Assembly: GCA_014529385.2 (NCBI GenBank)
Contig: CM043962.1
Location: 47,923,098-47,987,097, forward strand
Origin: Adiantum capillus-veneris
Taxonomy: Eukaryota; Streptophyta; Polypodiopsida; Polypodiales; Pteridaceae
Direction of reading: 5' to 3'
DNA: 64,000 bases
A program made the position numbers and the translations under genes. The notes below the pieces were generated by a model. It was not told the DNA's origin. It saw only the letters and a program-made list of their open reading frames with translations, and ran no database searches. Shown in pieces: positions 11,329-22,520 of this stretch (position 1 is the stretch's first letter; each line of letters begins with the position of its first letter).

Positions 11329-11473
11329 AGGTGGGAACCCAACCCAAGCTTGAGGGGCTTAAGGGCCAAGCTTGTGGTGAGAACTGGGCCCAAGGTTGAG
11401 GGGCTTGAGGTGTCGCAAAAGTCAACACAAATCCCTACAAGGAGGGGGCGAGCCATGCATGTAAGGAGGGGTT

Positions 11474-11498
11474 GGGGGGGGGGGGGGGGGGGGGGGGG
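11474..11498 (+). repeat. Poly-G tract (25 G)
   Basis: Uninterrupted G run within the A-family LTR, seven bases before element B starts. The solo LTR of the family has only a short run of C (33424-33430) at the matching place, so this run has probably expanded. Confidence 0.95.
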
Positions 11499-11505
11499 TT
11501 TGCTT

Positions 11506-11875
11506 TGTTAGACTTACACCACTCTGCTGCTTCACAGGTCTAGGGCATACATATACGGCTAGTATGTCTCCGGACTGGCCACCCATAGTCTAGGTTGTAC
11601 CTGGTCCGGCTGCCCGAGTTTGGGGCCGACCGCCCACTTTTGTCCGGGCGCCCACATATATTTCCATATATCATTTTTCTGTTGGGTCATGGGGATTTTC
11701 ATCAGGCCTTGCCCTACCTCCCCTTGGGCACCTATTTATGGGACCAGGGGGGTACCCACTTCCACATATCTCATCTCACAAAGATCACACATACTGATTG
11801 TACGGAGGGTCTTCTGCTCATGGTAGTCATGGGCGGCTGATCGCCCCCTCTTCACCATCTCTAGCGTTTCTGTCC

Positions 11876-11947
<72 letters not shown>

Positions 11948-11964
11948 GCACACACGTACTCACA
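11506..11964 (+). mobile_element. 5' LTR of element B
   Basis: 459 bp, TG...CA ends, with a (CT)33 run (11879-11944) just before its 3' end. Confidence 0.95.
11879..11944 (+). repeat. (CT)n microsatellite in the 5' LTR of B
   Basis: About 33 CT units, at the same place as the tract in the 3' LTR. Confidence 0.95.
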
Positions 11965-11977
11965 TGGTATGAGCAAC
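11965..11977 (+). other. Degenerate primer-binding site of element B
   Basis: TGGTATGAGCAAC follows the LTR end directly. It matches the first six bases of the initiator tRNA-Met site TGGTATCAGAGC and then diverges. Confidence 0.55.
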
Positions 11978-12590
11978 TTCAGGCTCTGCCTATTCTGAGG
12001 CGCTACATTGCATCACGTTCTTCTCTCAAGGGCTGGATCAGCCAGCGATTTTGCAAATTGGAGCCAGATCTGCCAGTGTTTTTACATCAACCAGGCAAGC
12101 GCAGAAACGGGAGCCATTTCTGTCGCGGAGGACCTCACCTAAACCTGCGTTTTTTGCAAGAAACACCAAATCTGCTGATTCCCTGCTAGCGCTACCATTT
12201 CTAGACATCTCTGTCACGGAAAACCCCTCCAGATCCAGTTGTGTTTTTTACCTTCATGTGCGTTTTTGGGTTTTTAGCCCATTTTCGGTGGTTTTATTGG
12301 TCACTTTGTGTCGTTGACACCTTCCACAAGTTGCTGGGCACCTAGGGTACCTATCAAGCCTTTGTTTTTTTCAGCAAACAAAAGGTTTTTGGTGCCAAAA
12401 AGTGCAGCAAAAGTGGACTGCAAATTGACCTGCGTTTTTGCAGCAGGAGGGTAGCGCTCAACGTCTGAACCCCGCCACCACCTACCCGGCTTTGCATCTG
12501 GTGCATTGCCGGCGAGTATCCTCTCCGTCTTCATCAGATTTCAGCCATTACCCCTTGCTGTTTTCTCTGTTTTCAGCCCATTTGGGGCAG
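11978..12590 (+). other. Element B internal sequence, no recognised gene
   Basis: Only short ORFs. The text is rich in words such as GCGTTTTTTGC and CCAGATCTGCC, resembling the AAAACGC/ATCTGC words of the LTR at 2.4-2.8 kb. Confidence 0.5.
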
Positions 12591-12599
12591 TGACAGTGA

Positions 12600-13620
12600 T
12601 TCACCGGCAAAAGCTCTTTCTCATAAATCTGTGCTGTCATCTCCGGCCTAGAGAACAATCAGCTCTCGTAAGCAATGACATGGCCTTCTTGCATCAAGAC
12701 CGCACCCAGACTACGACCATAAGCATCACAAAATACTTCAAATGACTTCTGTAAGTCCGGGAAAGTCAAATCTGGTCATGTAGTCAATTTCTCTTTCAAT
12801 GTCTGAAAGGCAGTCACCTATGTGGATCCCCACAAGAAAGGGACTCCTTTCTGTATCAAGATATGCAAAGGGGAAGCAACCTCTGCAAACTTTCGGATGA
12901 ACCGTCTGTAGTACGAACACAGTCCCAAGAAGCTTTCAACTTCATAGACATTCTTCAGATTGGGCCAATCACAAATAGTGTCTATCTTGGTCGGATCCAT
13001 TTGCACTCCTATTGCTGAGACAAAGTGTCCCCAAAAAAATGTATCTCTGAAGCATATGATCTCTGTGGTTTGCTTCATTCTTGGAGAAAACAATGATATC
13101 ATCAAAGAAAGTGCCAACAAATAGCCTCTACTATTGAAAAATCTTGTCCATCATCCGGTTAAATGTCGCAGAGCATTGGTTAAGTCAAAAGGCATCACCA
13201 AAAACTCAAATAACCCAAAAGTCGTCCGAAAGGCTGTCTTGTAGACGTCTCCCAGCGCAATTCGGATCTGATGATATCCACTCTTCAAGTCAATCCTACT
13301 AAAGAACGAGGATCCCTGTAACCTGTCGAGTACATCATCGATCCTAGGAATCGAAAATCTGTTCTTGATGGTGATTTCGTTGAGAGCGCTATAATCGATG
13401 CACGTTCTCCAAGATCCGTCTTTCTTCAAATCCCCAACAGTGGAGAGCAATACGATGAAGTACTATGCTGGACAAGACCCTTTTCCAAGAGGTCTTTCAC
13501 TGGGTTCATAATCTTTTCATTCTGTACTCGGCTCACACGATAAGATGGCCGGTTTGGTGGCGTGCTTCTAGGTATCAGATCAATGGTTTGATCTTCAGGC
13601 CCTCTGAAAAGCAATCGGCA
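12600..13620 (-). pseudogene. Gypsy reverse transcriptase and RNase H start (element C2)
   Basis: Read from 13620 downward: RTPE-type start [37 protein letters not shown], then after a frame change [44 protein letters not shown], and the catalytic FFDDIIVFSK near 13105. The thumb (FLGLCSYYRRFIRKFAEVASPL) and RNase H start (DAYGRSLGAVLMQEGHVIAY) follow. It breaks off near 12600 around IYEKELL, so the rest of RNase H, the integrase and the 3' LTR are missing. Several stops and frameshifts are present. Confidence 0.9.
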
Positions 13621-14060
13621 TGAGTGTGGAGAAAAATCTTGGCGTTCTTTTGATCAGGTCAAAACATATTCAACCTTTATCCATCGTTCAGTTCTCTCCC
13701 AAAAGAATGGGTAAGAAACTGAAGGTCATCAAGTACAATCTCTAAGCCCTTCATTTATCAAAGTCGCTTTCTCGGCCCGATAGTCAACCACGGCGTAGTT
13801 CTTGTGGTAACAAGGGATCCTGAGTAGAACGTCACTCGCATGCCCTGAACACCCCTGTCATTGCAAACGAAGTTTGCCAATGCTCGGTGTAATGGCAACA
13901 TCCCATCCAGGTGCCAGTCGAACTACCTCCGCCTGTGGCGTCAGTCTGTCGGGCGTAATTCCAAATCGAGCTGCCAATTCCAAGTGAAAAGAAGTTGGCC
14001 TTGGCTCCTTCAAAAGAGCTTCTTGATCCTTCACTTTGCCCCAAAAGCGGCAAAGTTTGT
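13621..14060 (-). pseudogene. Degenerate protease/spacer region of element C2
   Basis: Lies between the zinc knuckle and RT, where an aspartic protease is expected. The open pieces (13832-14068) do not show a clean DSGA motif. Assignment is by position only. Confidence 0.4.
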
Positions 14061-14064
14061 ACTT

Positions 14065-15690
14065 TCATTCATTAGATTCGGTGCAGGTCCCACGCCATGT
14101 GGTACCAGTTCTGCTTTTCTATCTGCCTTTTCTGCCACGTTCCTCAGCTGCTCTCGAACTCTCAAGCCTGTCATCGTCTTTATCATTCTGTTCTTTCTGT
14201 GCCTTTTTAGGGCTCTTCGCGGAGATATGTCCATGTTCCCCGCATCCAAAGCACTTCCCCTCTCTGATGAAGCGAGCTCTCTCCTCAGGAGTAAGCTTGG
14301 GTCGTGCATCCTTTTTCACTGGGTTGCTCTTTTTCTTTCTACTTTCATTCCCAGAAGTCTGTTCGGCTCGTTGTGTCATGGCCTCATCTGTGGGGTAGAT
14401 CAGACTGCCAAAGTGAATGGCAAAGCCCCACTTCGCATGACTCATCAACTCCTAAATAAAAGCTGACTTCTGTTCCAAGCAGTGATCTCGGATCTTTGTA
14501 GGTAGACCCAAGGTAAACCGCTCAATCTGTTCTTTGAACGAGATCTTCTTGAATGAAGAGGCGGGTAGAAAAGAGCTCCAGAATCTTTCACAGTAAGCAT
14601 TGATTGTATCTTTCTTGGTCATCCGAAGATGTTTCCAAGCAGCTTGTATATCTCGTTCATATTCTTGCATCAACCAAGAAGAAATAAAAAGCTTCTTAAA
14701 TTTCAGCCATTTAACTGGCGCAGTCTTGTTTAAAAGAAGCGTGGACCACCAAGTACGAGCATTCCCCTTAAAGTAAGAGGCAACTCTCCGAATCTTGGAG
14801 TGCTCTGAATAGCGTCCTCCCGCGAAAGCGATGTCAAACTGCTGTATAAAAGACAAAGCCTTCGAAGCATCTGAGTATCCTGAAAAAGTATCAAACTTGA
14901 TCGAGTGGCCACCTTCCTTAAACTCTCGGACTTTCTTGCTTTTATCTTCGAGAAAGTCATACTGGTTAGCTTTGTAAAAATTCTTCTTGTTCACATAAAA
15001 GTTTCCGTCATCGTGATCTGAGTTGTCTGTAGACGAGTCCTCAGGACTGTTAGTCTCTGGGCGAGATGTAGCCTTCTTTGCCTTTTTCTTGCCCTTTCCG
15101 AAGCTGTGTTTCTTGCTTCACTTTTTACCTTTTCTGTCTTCTTCGCTCGAATCTGAAGAGCTAAAAGAACTGTTAGATGAAGAAGAAGAAGAAGAAGAAG
15201 AATTGGGTACTCCTTCAAATCGAACACACTTCTTCCGTTTCTTTGCCTTGTCAAAAGTCGACTGACGACCCAAATATCCCGGGAAGTCAGTGCTTTTCTT
15301 CTACTTTTTGTCGTGCTTTTTGGCTTTCTTTTGCGCGTCGAAAAGCTGAGCAATCCGTGCATCAACCACCTCTTCTAATTCCTTCTCTGAATATTTCTTG
15401 TGAGCAGAAGGTTTCTTGAAAGTGGGTGTAGTGGTTTTCTGTCACTGCTCATGCACTTCTTGAAAAGAAGTCTCGCTCATATATTTTGCAAATTTTGGGT
15501 CCTTCGCAAAACTGAGCATCATCTTCGTAGCATCGCCGATCAACTGGCGACGCTCCATCTCTCGCTGCTCCGCCTGAGTAGGCCGAGGCGGGCCATACTC
15601 TCAGCCGGAATCTTCGTTGTGATCCCTGCCCACATCGCCAGATGCAGAGGGAGTCGACTAATCCTTGCGTGAAGCCATAGGTGCCGCGGA
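14065..15690 (-). pseudogene. Gypsy gag with altered zinc knuckle (element C2)
   Basis: Runs from a start near 15678 (MASRKD) on the minus strand. In order: acidic/basic N-terminal part, Lys-rich stretches (KKHSFGKGKKKAKKA), a poly-Ser run, then the capsid domain (14452-14994) with LSFIQQFDIAFAGG, YFKGNARTWWSTLLL and INAYCERFWSSFLPAS. The C-terminal zinc knuckle reads CFGCGEHGHISAKS: the last Cys of C-x2-C-x4-H-x4-C is Ser. At least four in-frame stops break it. Related to the gag at 3240-4420. Confidence 0.9.
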
Positions 15691-15735
15691 AAAAAAATTG
15701 GGGATCGGATTTTTCGTAGAAGAGAAATCGGCCGT

Positions 15736-15747
15736 GCTCTGATACCA
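15736..15747 (-). other. Primer-binding site of element C2, minus strand
   Basis: Plus strand GCTCTGATACCA, complement of TGGTATCAGAGC, one base from the LTR edge at 15749. Confidence 0.9.
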
Positions 15748-15748
15748 C

Positions 15749-16300
15749 TGTAACAGACTTGGACACTCCAAGTCAAGAATCAACCGCGACAGCACCAAAT
15801 AACCACTTCAAAACAATTCACAGATCACAATAGATTTGCACTTGCCCGGCGGAGTTCCATGCCTAGAGATATTGGCCCCAAAGACTGGCGCCCCTTTCAG
15901 TATTTCTTTTTATATTAATCAGTTCAAAGTACAAGAGAGTGGGTTGGGATTCACTCTCAGACTCTGCGTCCAGATGCTCTGAGAAGTGAGGCCCTCACCA
16001 CTAATTTAAAGGTTACAAGGGATGCCCAAAAGCAGAGCCCCAAAAGCTTCAAATCAAAAGCAATTGCTCTCTCTCTCTCACAGAGAATCAAAACTTAAAA
16101 GCAAAAGCATTCTCTCTCTCTTTCTCATTGCGTAGAGAAAAAGCAAAATTTGAGTCGCTCATCATTTTATTTTATTTTATTTTTATTTTTAATTTCAGCC
16201 TCCGCGATTTCTGGAAACGAGGGTTTCTGGCAGAAATTAGGGTTTGCAGGAATTTTAGGGTTTTTGGCAGAAATTAGGGTTTTTGCTGTCCGCCGCGTCA
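15749..16300 (-). mobile_element. 5' LTR of element C2 (right end approximate)
   Basis: Begins (plus-strand view) TGTAACAGACTTGG next to the primer site. Contains CT-rich runs near 16067 and 16110 and an ATTTT run at 16165-16195. The right end is not marked by a second LTR because the 3' part of C2 is missing. The repeated words AGGGTTT and AATTAGGGTTT (16222-16285) resemble the plant telomere-type word TTTAGGG, but only as scattered single copies. Confidence 0.6.
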
Positions 16301-17720
16301 TCACTTTGTGACATGGTCCGTGCGGTCTCTCAGTGACTGCTGCAGTACACGGTATCTTCGACATCGGCTTGATTATCTACAGGTGTACGATCCTTGGGGA
16401 TCCATTCGTTCCAACCATCATTCGGCGATTGCGCACTCCAGAGGGGGTGGTGACTTGTGGTTTGCTATGGACACACCTATGCATTCATCAAAGGAGTTCA
16501 CACGAGATATGGCCATGCTCATGGCATATGGGATTCCGACATTCCCAGAGAGAACACCACCATCTTGGGTGGACAGACACTTACCCACTTGACCTCGACA
16601 CATCAGATCACTTGCTTACACAGGAGCATCTACATGGACTTAGAGAGAGGATCTTGGATCTCTTCTTGGACAGGTTCATTGCTTGGATCTACAAACTAGA
16701 GTGGGACTTCAGTGCTTTGGACTCTCTTGGAGAGTTTACCCGCGAGATGCAGGAGATCAGGCATCATTACACGACTACATCCGAAGTCACACAGAGCTTG
16801 GCTTGGATGATAGTGCGGTTGCTCTTCTACATTCCTGATTATTTGGGTTGCTACCTTCAGAGTTACTTACACTCACCCTCGGTAACCTTACAACAGACTT
16901 ATCCCCCGACCTGGGCAGTAGGCCACTCCCAGCTCATTCACATTGAGAGCCACACCGAGATGCGGTTTGGCGGCGTTGTTGGCGTGGATTCTGTTTTGGA
17001 TTACACCAAAGGATTGAAGGCAAGAGATACAGGCAAGATGGCACAGACACATTGGTCTGGCCTTTCCTCTTCTCAGAGGACCTTCACAGCGCGCAAGCTG
17101 TTGAGTCTGGCTTTCCCCTCATCTTGGATTACCCTACCTACTGGCTGGACACCATCCGGTGGTAGTTCATGTGGTCTATTGGTGATTGCTACAGCTTAAG
17201 GTAGCTTCTACAGTGCTAACTATTTAGTCTGGCTTCCTTGATTCGGAGGAGTTTACGGCGCAGATTACTACATCTGGCCTTCCTAGAGTTTTACACAACT
17301 TAGCCACCGGGCCACCTTGGGTTATAGGTTCATGCAATTGACAGGCTTCCGGTCATTCTCATGATGGTTTCTGGGCTTCTCCATTTCCTCCAGACGGTTT
17401 GACTACAGACACCACAGATCCTATTGGGCAGGACACTTGCAGATCTATTGGCACTTCTTTTACGACAAGGAGTTGTTTTCACACTCACTTCGGGACCTTC
17501 ACGCAATATCTTTCACCCTGTATCGGCGGAGTACAGCAATTTGCTACACTTCTCGTGACAGCACTTTACCACGGAGATTTCTTAGCGATCGGGGCACCCC
17601 GGACTGCTGCTACACTCTTGGAGTATTTTCCTTCAGTGGACATTGCAGCAGACATCTTCATCATTTGCCTCACATCTTCGGCTTCATACGGTTTGTTCAG
17701 CATCAGGTGCTGAGAGGGCG
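16301..17720 (+). other. Element B internal region with an unrecognised 288-codon ORF
   Basis: Plus-strand ORF 16333-17199 (288 residues) and a shorter one at 17399-17713. The proteins are rich in Trp, His, Thr and Ser and match no family I know. Another frame over 16457-16699 is also open. The region ends in a weak purine tract (GCTGAGAGGGCG) before the 3' LTR at 17721, so it is the 3' internal part of B. It may be decayed element coding sequence or chance. Confidence 0.35.
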
Positions 17721-18085
17721 TGTTAGACTTACACCACTCTACTGCTTCACAGTTCTAGGGCATATATGTACGGCTAGTATGTCTCTGGATTGGCCACCCA
17801 TAGTCTAGCTTGTACCTGGTCTGGCTACCCGAGTTTGGGGCCGACCACCCACTTTTGTCCAGGCGTCCCCATATATTTCCATAAATCATTTTTCTACTCG
17901 GTTATGGGGATTTTCATCAGCCCTTGCCCTACCTCCCCATGGGCACCTATTTATCGGGCCAGGAGGGTACCCACTTCCACATATCTCATCTCACAGAGAT
18001 AACACATACTGATTGTATTGAGGGTCTTCTGCTCATGGTAGTCATGGGGGCTGATCGCCTCCTCTTCACCATCTCTAGCGTTTGT

Positions 18086-18177
<92 letters not shown>

Positions 18178-18194
18178 GCACACGCGCACTCACA
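17721..18194 (+). mobile_element. 3' LTR of element B
   Basis: 474 bp, same ends as the 5' LTR. The CT run is longer (43 units), which accounts for most of the length difference. Confidence 0.95.
18089..18174 (+). repeat. (CT)n microsatellite in the 3' LTR of B
   Basis: About 43 CT units. Confidence 0.95.
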
Positions 18195-18199
18195 TGCTT

Positions 18200-19247
18200 G
18201 ACCTATTTCTCTCCCAAAGGACACCCCTTGCTCAAGAGACAAGTAGGACACGTGTCAAGCCCCTAGCTAGGTTACCCTCAAGGTTTACCTGAATCCTATT
18301 GGATAGCCTCTCAAGGGGTCCAATGATAATTTAGTTGATTTACTTAATTGATTTTGCATTTATCAAGTCCTCTCTCTCAAAGGGGAAAGGGGGACAATTG
18401 TCCCAAGACTACCCTTGTTGCTTGATATGCCTCTTGCATGTGATTGGCTAGGCCTACAGCGGTCCAATGAGCTTCAAGCATGAGCTACAAGGGGGGGTCG
18501 ACCAAAGCAAGAAGGGGGGTTGCTTGGGGGGTATACTCTCCCACACACACTCAAACACACTCTCATTGTGTGAAGTGCAAAGTGCAAGAGTTCCATCTCC
18601 TTCTCCAAGCTAGTAGAGAAGTTGAGAGCATACACCAACACTCTCGGCTATGGAATGCAAATCCAACCAAGAGCCATGCTTCAATGCTTAAGCTTGTCAT
18701 CTTCTCCATCTTCATTACTATGCTATTATATATGCTAGCAAGAAGAGTGATGATAAGTGAGGTACTACTTCTTTCTCCTATGGAATGTTTCTTCTTCCTC
18801 TTCCCTACCCTCATTCCCTGCTAGCTCTCTCCACCTTCGAAGGTGTTTGAGGCCTTGGGACTGAGGCTTGGGATAGTTAATGCTTTTTGCAAAGTTTATG
18901 TTATGCTCATGATACATGAAACTTTCCATCTTCATTGCATCACCCAAGTCACAAGGAACACAAAGATTGTATTGTACCAAGTCTCTATTAATGGGAGAAT
19001 CTATAATACAAATGCCTATTGGAGGGGGGACCGGCTCCACATAAATCCGTTCCTCAACTATTGTCAAGTTCTCTAAACTCTCTCTCTTGCAAAAGTATTG
19101 TTCACGCCAAGTTAATTCAGTACTATGTTTATGTTGCTACTATCAATTAAGTTCACCCTCTATGTTCTCAAAGTAGTCTCGCAAAAATATTCTCTCTAAT
19201 TCTCTTAATTCCGCTCTTCTCAAAGTTCATAGGCCATTTCCATTACA
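18200..19247 (+). mobile_element. Element A 3' LTR, second part
   Basis: Resumes after the element B target duplication and is nearly identical to the 5' LTR at 5746-6773. It ends CCATTACA at 19247. Together with 10896-11505 it makes a ~1.66-kb LTR, agreeing with the 1606-bp solo LTR at 32375-33980. Short ORFs inside (for example 18765-19067 minus) are LTR sequence, not genes. Confidence 0.9.
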
Positions 19248-19252
19248 ATCTC

Positions 19253-19402
19253 AATTTTACGTGACTTCAGGAACAACATTGTTTTGCATTGTCGCCGAGT
19301 TACTTCCATGTTCTTAATCAGATTCACTACAAGAATCCATGTGTGCTACAAATAGTCGGACCGAATCCTCCATAGAAGAAGAAATTAAAAGAATTGATTG
19401 AA
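19253..19402 (-). pseudogene. Possible gag N-terminus of a minus-strand element cut by element A
   Basis: On the minus strand, just downstream of the primer-like site at 19403-19414, a short reading starts MEDSVRLFVAHMDSC, in the place where gag starts. It ends at the 3' LTR of A. The fragment is short, so this is tentative. Confidence 0.3.
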
Positions 19403-19414
19403 TCTCTAATACCA
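19403..19414 (-). other. Probable primer-binding site and LTR edge, minus strand
   Basis: Plus strand ATCTCTAATACCAC resembles CTCTGATACCA with one change. It is followed at 19416 by TGCAACTAACAAGC, a plausible LTR start. The LTR's far end is not found. Confidence 0.35.
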
Positions 19415-19759
19415 CTGCAACTAACAAGCCACCGACGAGGCGGTTTAATCCATAGTAGACAACAGCCAGCAGACACACCAACAAAACTCAAAAAAGATGG
19501 TTCAGCAGTATCTCTCTCTTTCTCTCTCTCGGGCATTCTCCCTTGGCTCTACGCTTCCACATCACAACTTTGACACTAATTTGGATTGCCTTTGTTTTTA
19601 TCAGATAGCTACCCACTTAACACGGTTGACTTTTCCGAACTTATAGAAACCTAAGAAAAGCTGAGATTTAGTGTTAAATGCATGCTCACACATTCCAAGC
19701 ATCCCCGGATGCAACTTCATGCACAGATGATACGTCAAAATAAGACTCTTCTGCATAAA

Positions 19760-20860
19760 AGCACACGCTTTCTCAAAAAGCAATAAATTGCAAAATGCAA
19801 CTGCTTTCCTAAAAAGCCTTCTGAGAACCCATCTTCATTCATGTGGCTGGTCCTTAGCGTGTGTCTCTTAGTTACTCCAGAATCGTCTTAGACCATGAAA
19901 CACTCCTGTACCGGTGCTCCCATCACCCACCTTACAATAAACCAGAAATGCTCATACTTGGCACTTTCTTACCAAAATTTACGAAGCAATTTCCTTAGCA
20001 ATGCTCTAAGTCACTCATACCCTGACGCATTAGTCTGTAGAAATCCCCCAAGTACCCGTTCTAGGCGGCCCATCAGATATTCCCCTATGCTCTATGTCTG
20101 ACCTAGCTGATAGAGATTCTTTCTCAATTTTAACCTAATGGCAGGTGCATTGGTTGTTTTCCCAATTATGTGTCACGTTTGTGTGAGTGCACACACACAC
20201 GCACATGGAACCTAAAAGTTCAGATATGTATATACCCTTCAAAGTGAAAAAAACTATGATTAAATTACATAAAAGACCAGACTAATTTCCATTTTATTTC
20301 AAAGAAAAGAGATAGGCAAAATAAACTTCACAAACTCTGTTGAATCATATTCATTGGTGTTGTTGACGCCAAGGATTTGAGACAATGGCAAGACGGATTC
20401 CTAAACCTCAGAATCTTTACTCCAACTTACACATAAGACAAAGGTGAAATTTCTTAATTCCTAAGCTCCATCAAAAGAGGAGTAGCTATACCAAGTATGC
20501 AAAGAAATGAGAGCATATCTGTCTCTCATAAACAATAAAGCCCAAGAATTGATGCAGAAGAAATTGCCGCATAGGAGAGAAGCCTTGTCAGATAGTCAAC
20601 AAAAGATTTGGTGTTTCACAGCAAAAAATGCAACCATATATAAATTCCTTGGATTTTAATACTCCTATAATTTGATGTGGGAGCATACAATTATTTTATC
20701 CCTGATAATAGGAAACCTTAGACAAATAAATGCATGCAACTTGTCATCCTAAATTGTAGGAAACCTCACTGAGGTATTCATTCCAAACAATCGTAACCTC
20801 CTACAAGCAAAGCAATGCTGTATGACTTTCTTATGTTCATAGACAAGAAAAAGGAGAGAA
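19760..20860. other. No gene recognised
   Basis: AT-rich sequence with only short ORFs. A (CA)n-like stretch lies near 20190. No LTR, primer site or conserved domain is seen. Confidence 0.5.
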
Positions 20861-20869
20861 GAGTACCTG

Positions 20870-21102
20870 GTGATGATGGAAGGCTGATGTTCGAGGGATG
20901 AATAGACGCGTCGGAACAGGAGGGGCCTGAAGCAAAAAGCTGAGAGAGAGTCGAGCGGGGGTGCGTTGGCGCTGGGCCGCAGTGGTCCGCAAATACGGCC
21001 CATGAAAGAAGGCCAGTTGAAGGTTTTTGGTGCTCTCCTGGGCTGGAGTGGCGTAGTGGAGACGACACGCATTCTTGGAATCATTGACATCAAGCCCACC
21101 AT
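20870..21102 (-). CDS. Possible first exon of an unknown small gene
   Basis: A minus-strand reading starts at 21102 and encodes about 77 residues (MVGLMSMIPRMRVVSTTP..., rich in Arg, Pro and Ser). It reaches CACCAG/GTACTC near 20869, a fair splice donor. It is more GC-rich than its surroundings and opens with a basic, hydroxylated N-terminus that could be an organelle-targeting peptide. No downstream exon could be found. It may be chance. Confidence 0.25.
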
Positions 21103-21109
21103 TTTGTCT

Positions 21110-22130
21110 CTGCTGTAGTGCAGCCTAGCATAATGTTAGCGTTCCTCACCTCGCACTGCGCAGTGTACAATAAGCACGGGCTGCTCCATTCAAAACACAA
21201 CATTTAAACTTACAGAAAAATACCCTCAAATTTGGGGAAATTCCCAAAATACCCTCGTATCAATTTTAGATAGATTGCTCCAAATTTTGCATAGTTTAGA
21301 ATTTTTGACAATAGAGACCTATCTTTACGGATAAAAAATTTCACCAATGAGCTCAAACCATTTCAACTCAAGAGCTCTCAGTGCCATCCAAAATCCCAGT
21401 TCTATTCTCTTTGGTTGAGCAAGAACTACTCTACCTTGCACTACTGGCAACTACGTTATTTTATTCCATCACTAGGTGGAACCTTTGCAAATTCTGTTTT
21501 GGTGCACAAATCACCTTTGTCCATGCCAATCAAAAATTCGAAGGCATCAGGGCATGGCTCGAACTCGGACAACAAGGAGTTCAACTCAAGTCACATTCAC
21601 ATGACCACCTTGCCAAGCCTGCGGATGGCCTCAGTGAATCCAATTTTGTAAAAAAAAACACAACCCCTTGCAGTGACGCAACCCCTCCCCAACGCTTCAC
21701 TTGCAGCCACGCAAGTCCTCTACTACGCACCGCATCCTGCCCCCGTATTGCTTGGATGCCGCCACTTTGGACCCTGCCCGTCTCCATGTACACCACTTGC
21801 CTTCCTCATTTCTCTCTCCCCCTTTAGACTTTAATTCCAGCACATCTCACTTGATTCTTGGCCTTTTTTTCAATTTGTCCCACTTGGTACCCCCTACTCT
21901 TCCTATGAAGAATTGCAAAAAGAGAAGTGTTTGGAAATGTTTGCAAGAAAACATGCGATATTTTGGGAATTTTTGAAATTTGAGGGGTTTGCGCCTACAA
22001 TCTTTGAAAAGCAATCAATTAGTGGAATCTACGCGAGATTTTGTTTATGATTGAAAAGCAAAAGGAAAGAGGTGTCAAGTGTGGATGAACATGGGAGTGA
22101 GCAACTAATAGGCAATGTGTGCACATTGGT
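21110..22130. other. No gene recognised
   Basis: Contains overlapping short ORFs (21381-21827 and others) with no known motif. Confidence 0.45.
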
Positions 22131-22135
22131 TTGGT

Positions 22136-22163
22136 GGGGGGGGGGGGGGGGGGGGGGGGGGGG
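22136..22163 (+). repeat. Poly-G tract (28 G)
   Basis: Uninterrupted G run. Confidence 0.95.
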
Positions 22164-22283
22164 AGATAGGTAGTGTGAGGACGATGAGAGCAATAATACC
22201 ACGTCACTAGACGAGGGATCGGGAGGGATTACGGAGTTTCTTTTTTTCTATATTAAAGGGGTGAGTTGGCATCAATGAAACCA

Positions 22284-22345
22284 CCTAAACAAGGTGGTTA
22301 GCGCGAAGACTTTGAATTAGGTGTGTCTGAGTCCGAATTCCATTA
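22284..22345 (+). mobile_element. Possible tRNA-derived SINE head
   Basis: GGTGGTTAGCGCGAAGAC at 22293, then GAGTCCGAATTCC at 22329. These resemble the D-arm (TGGTTAGCGC) and T-arm/B-box (GGTTCGAATCC) of a tRNA, about 36 bases apart as in tRNA positions ~17 and ~53. The rest does not fold into a good tRNA. No tail or target duplication was identified. Confidence 0.35.
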
Positions 22346-22520
22346 TTGAATGCCAATTTTGTTGTTATATGTGCTACTGCTATTAGAGGCATGAACAAAT
22401 CTGGGAAGATTCTCTATAATAAAATATGGAGCGAGGGGTATTTTGATAATTTTCCCAAATATCAAATATCAAGGATATTTTTGTCATTTTTTCCTTAAAC
22501 ATAAAAGGCATTTCGTGTTT

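Larger units (their letters stand above)
10896..11505 (+). mobile_element. Element A 3' LTR, first part (split by element B)
   Basis: Starts TGTCATAAAATC after the polypurine tract. The same sequence, inverted, ends the solo LTR at 33980. The LTR is interrupted after 11505 by element B and resumes at 18200. Confidence 0.9.
11506..18194 (+). mobile_element. LTR retrotransposon B, complete by termini, nested in the A LTR
   Basis: Two LTRs (11506-11964 and 17721-18194), both TGTTAGACTTACA...CTCACA, are flanked by the same 5 bp, TGCTT (11501-11505 and 18195-18199), an exact target duplication. The internal region has a primer-site-like sequence, no recognisable gag-pol of its own on the plus strand, and a truncated minus-strand gypsy element inside (about 12600-16300). 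By hand I count about 14 differences in the first ~165 bp of the two LTRs, mostly C/T and G/A, so the insertion is not recent. Confidence 0.95.

Noticed and set aside
11474-11498. Poly-G tracts (also 22136, 49099, 55223) as quadruplex regulators
   Set aside because: Simple homopolymers whose length may partly be assembly or sequencing noise; nothing ties them to a gene.
11736-11998. ORFs of Arg-Glu or Ser-Leu repeats over microsatellites (also at 17951-18292, 27763-28263, 45771-46127, 48504-48707, 58332-58562)
   Set aside because: They are translations of (CT)n/(GA)n tracts and carry no other protein signal.
16222-16290. AGGGTTT words as an interstitial telomere array
   Set aside because: Only a few scattered single copies of the TTTAGGG-type word, not a tandem run.
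18765-19076. ORFs repeated at 6361-6676, 18765-19076 and 32546-32929
   Set aside because: All fall inside LTR copies of element A and carry no protein domain.
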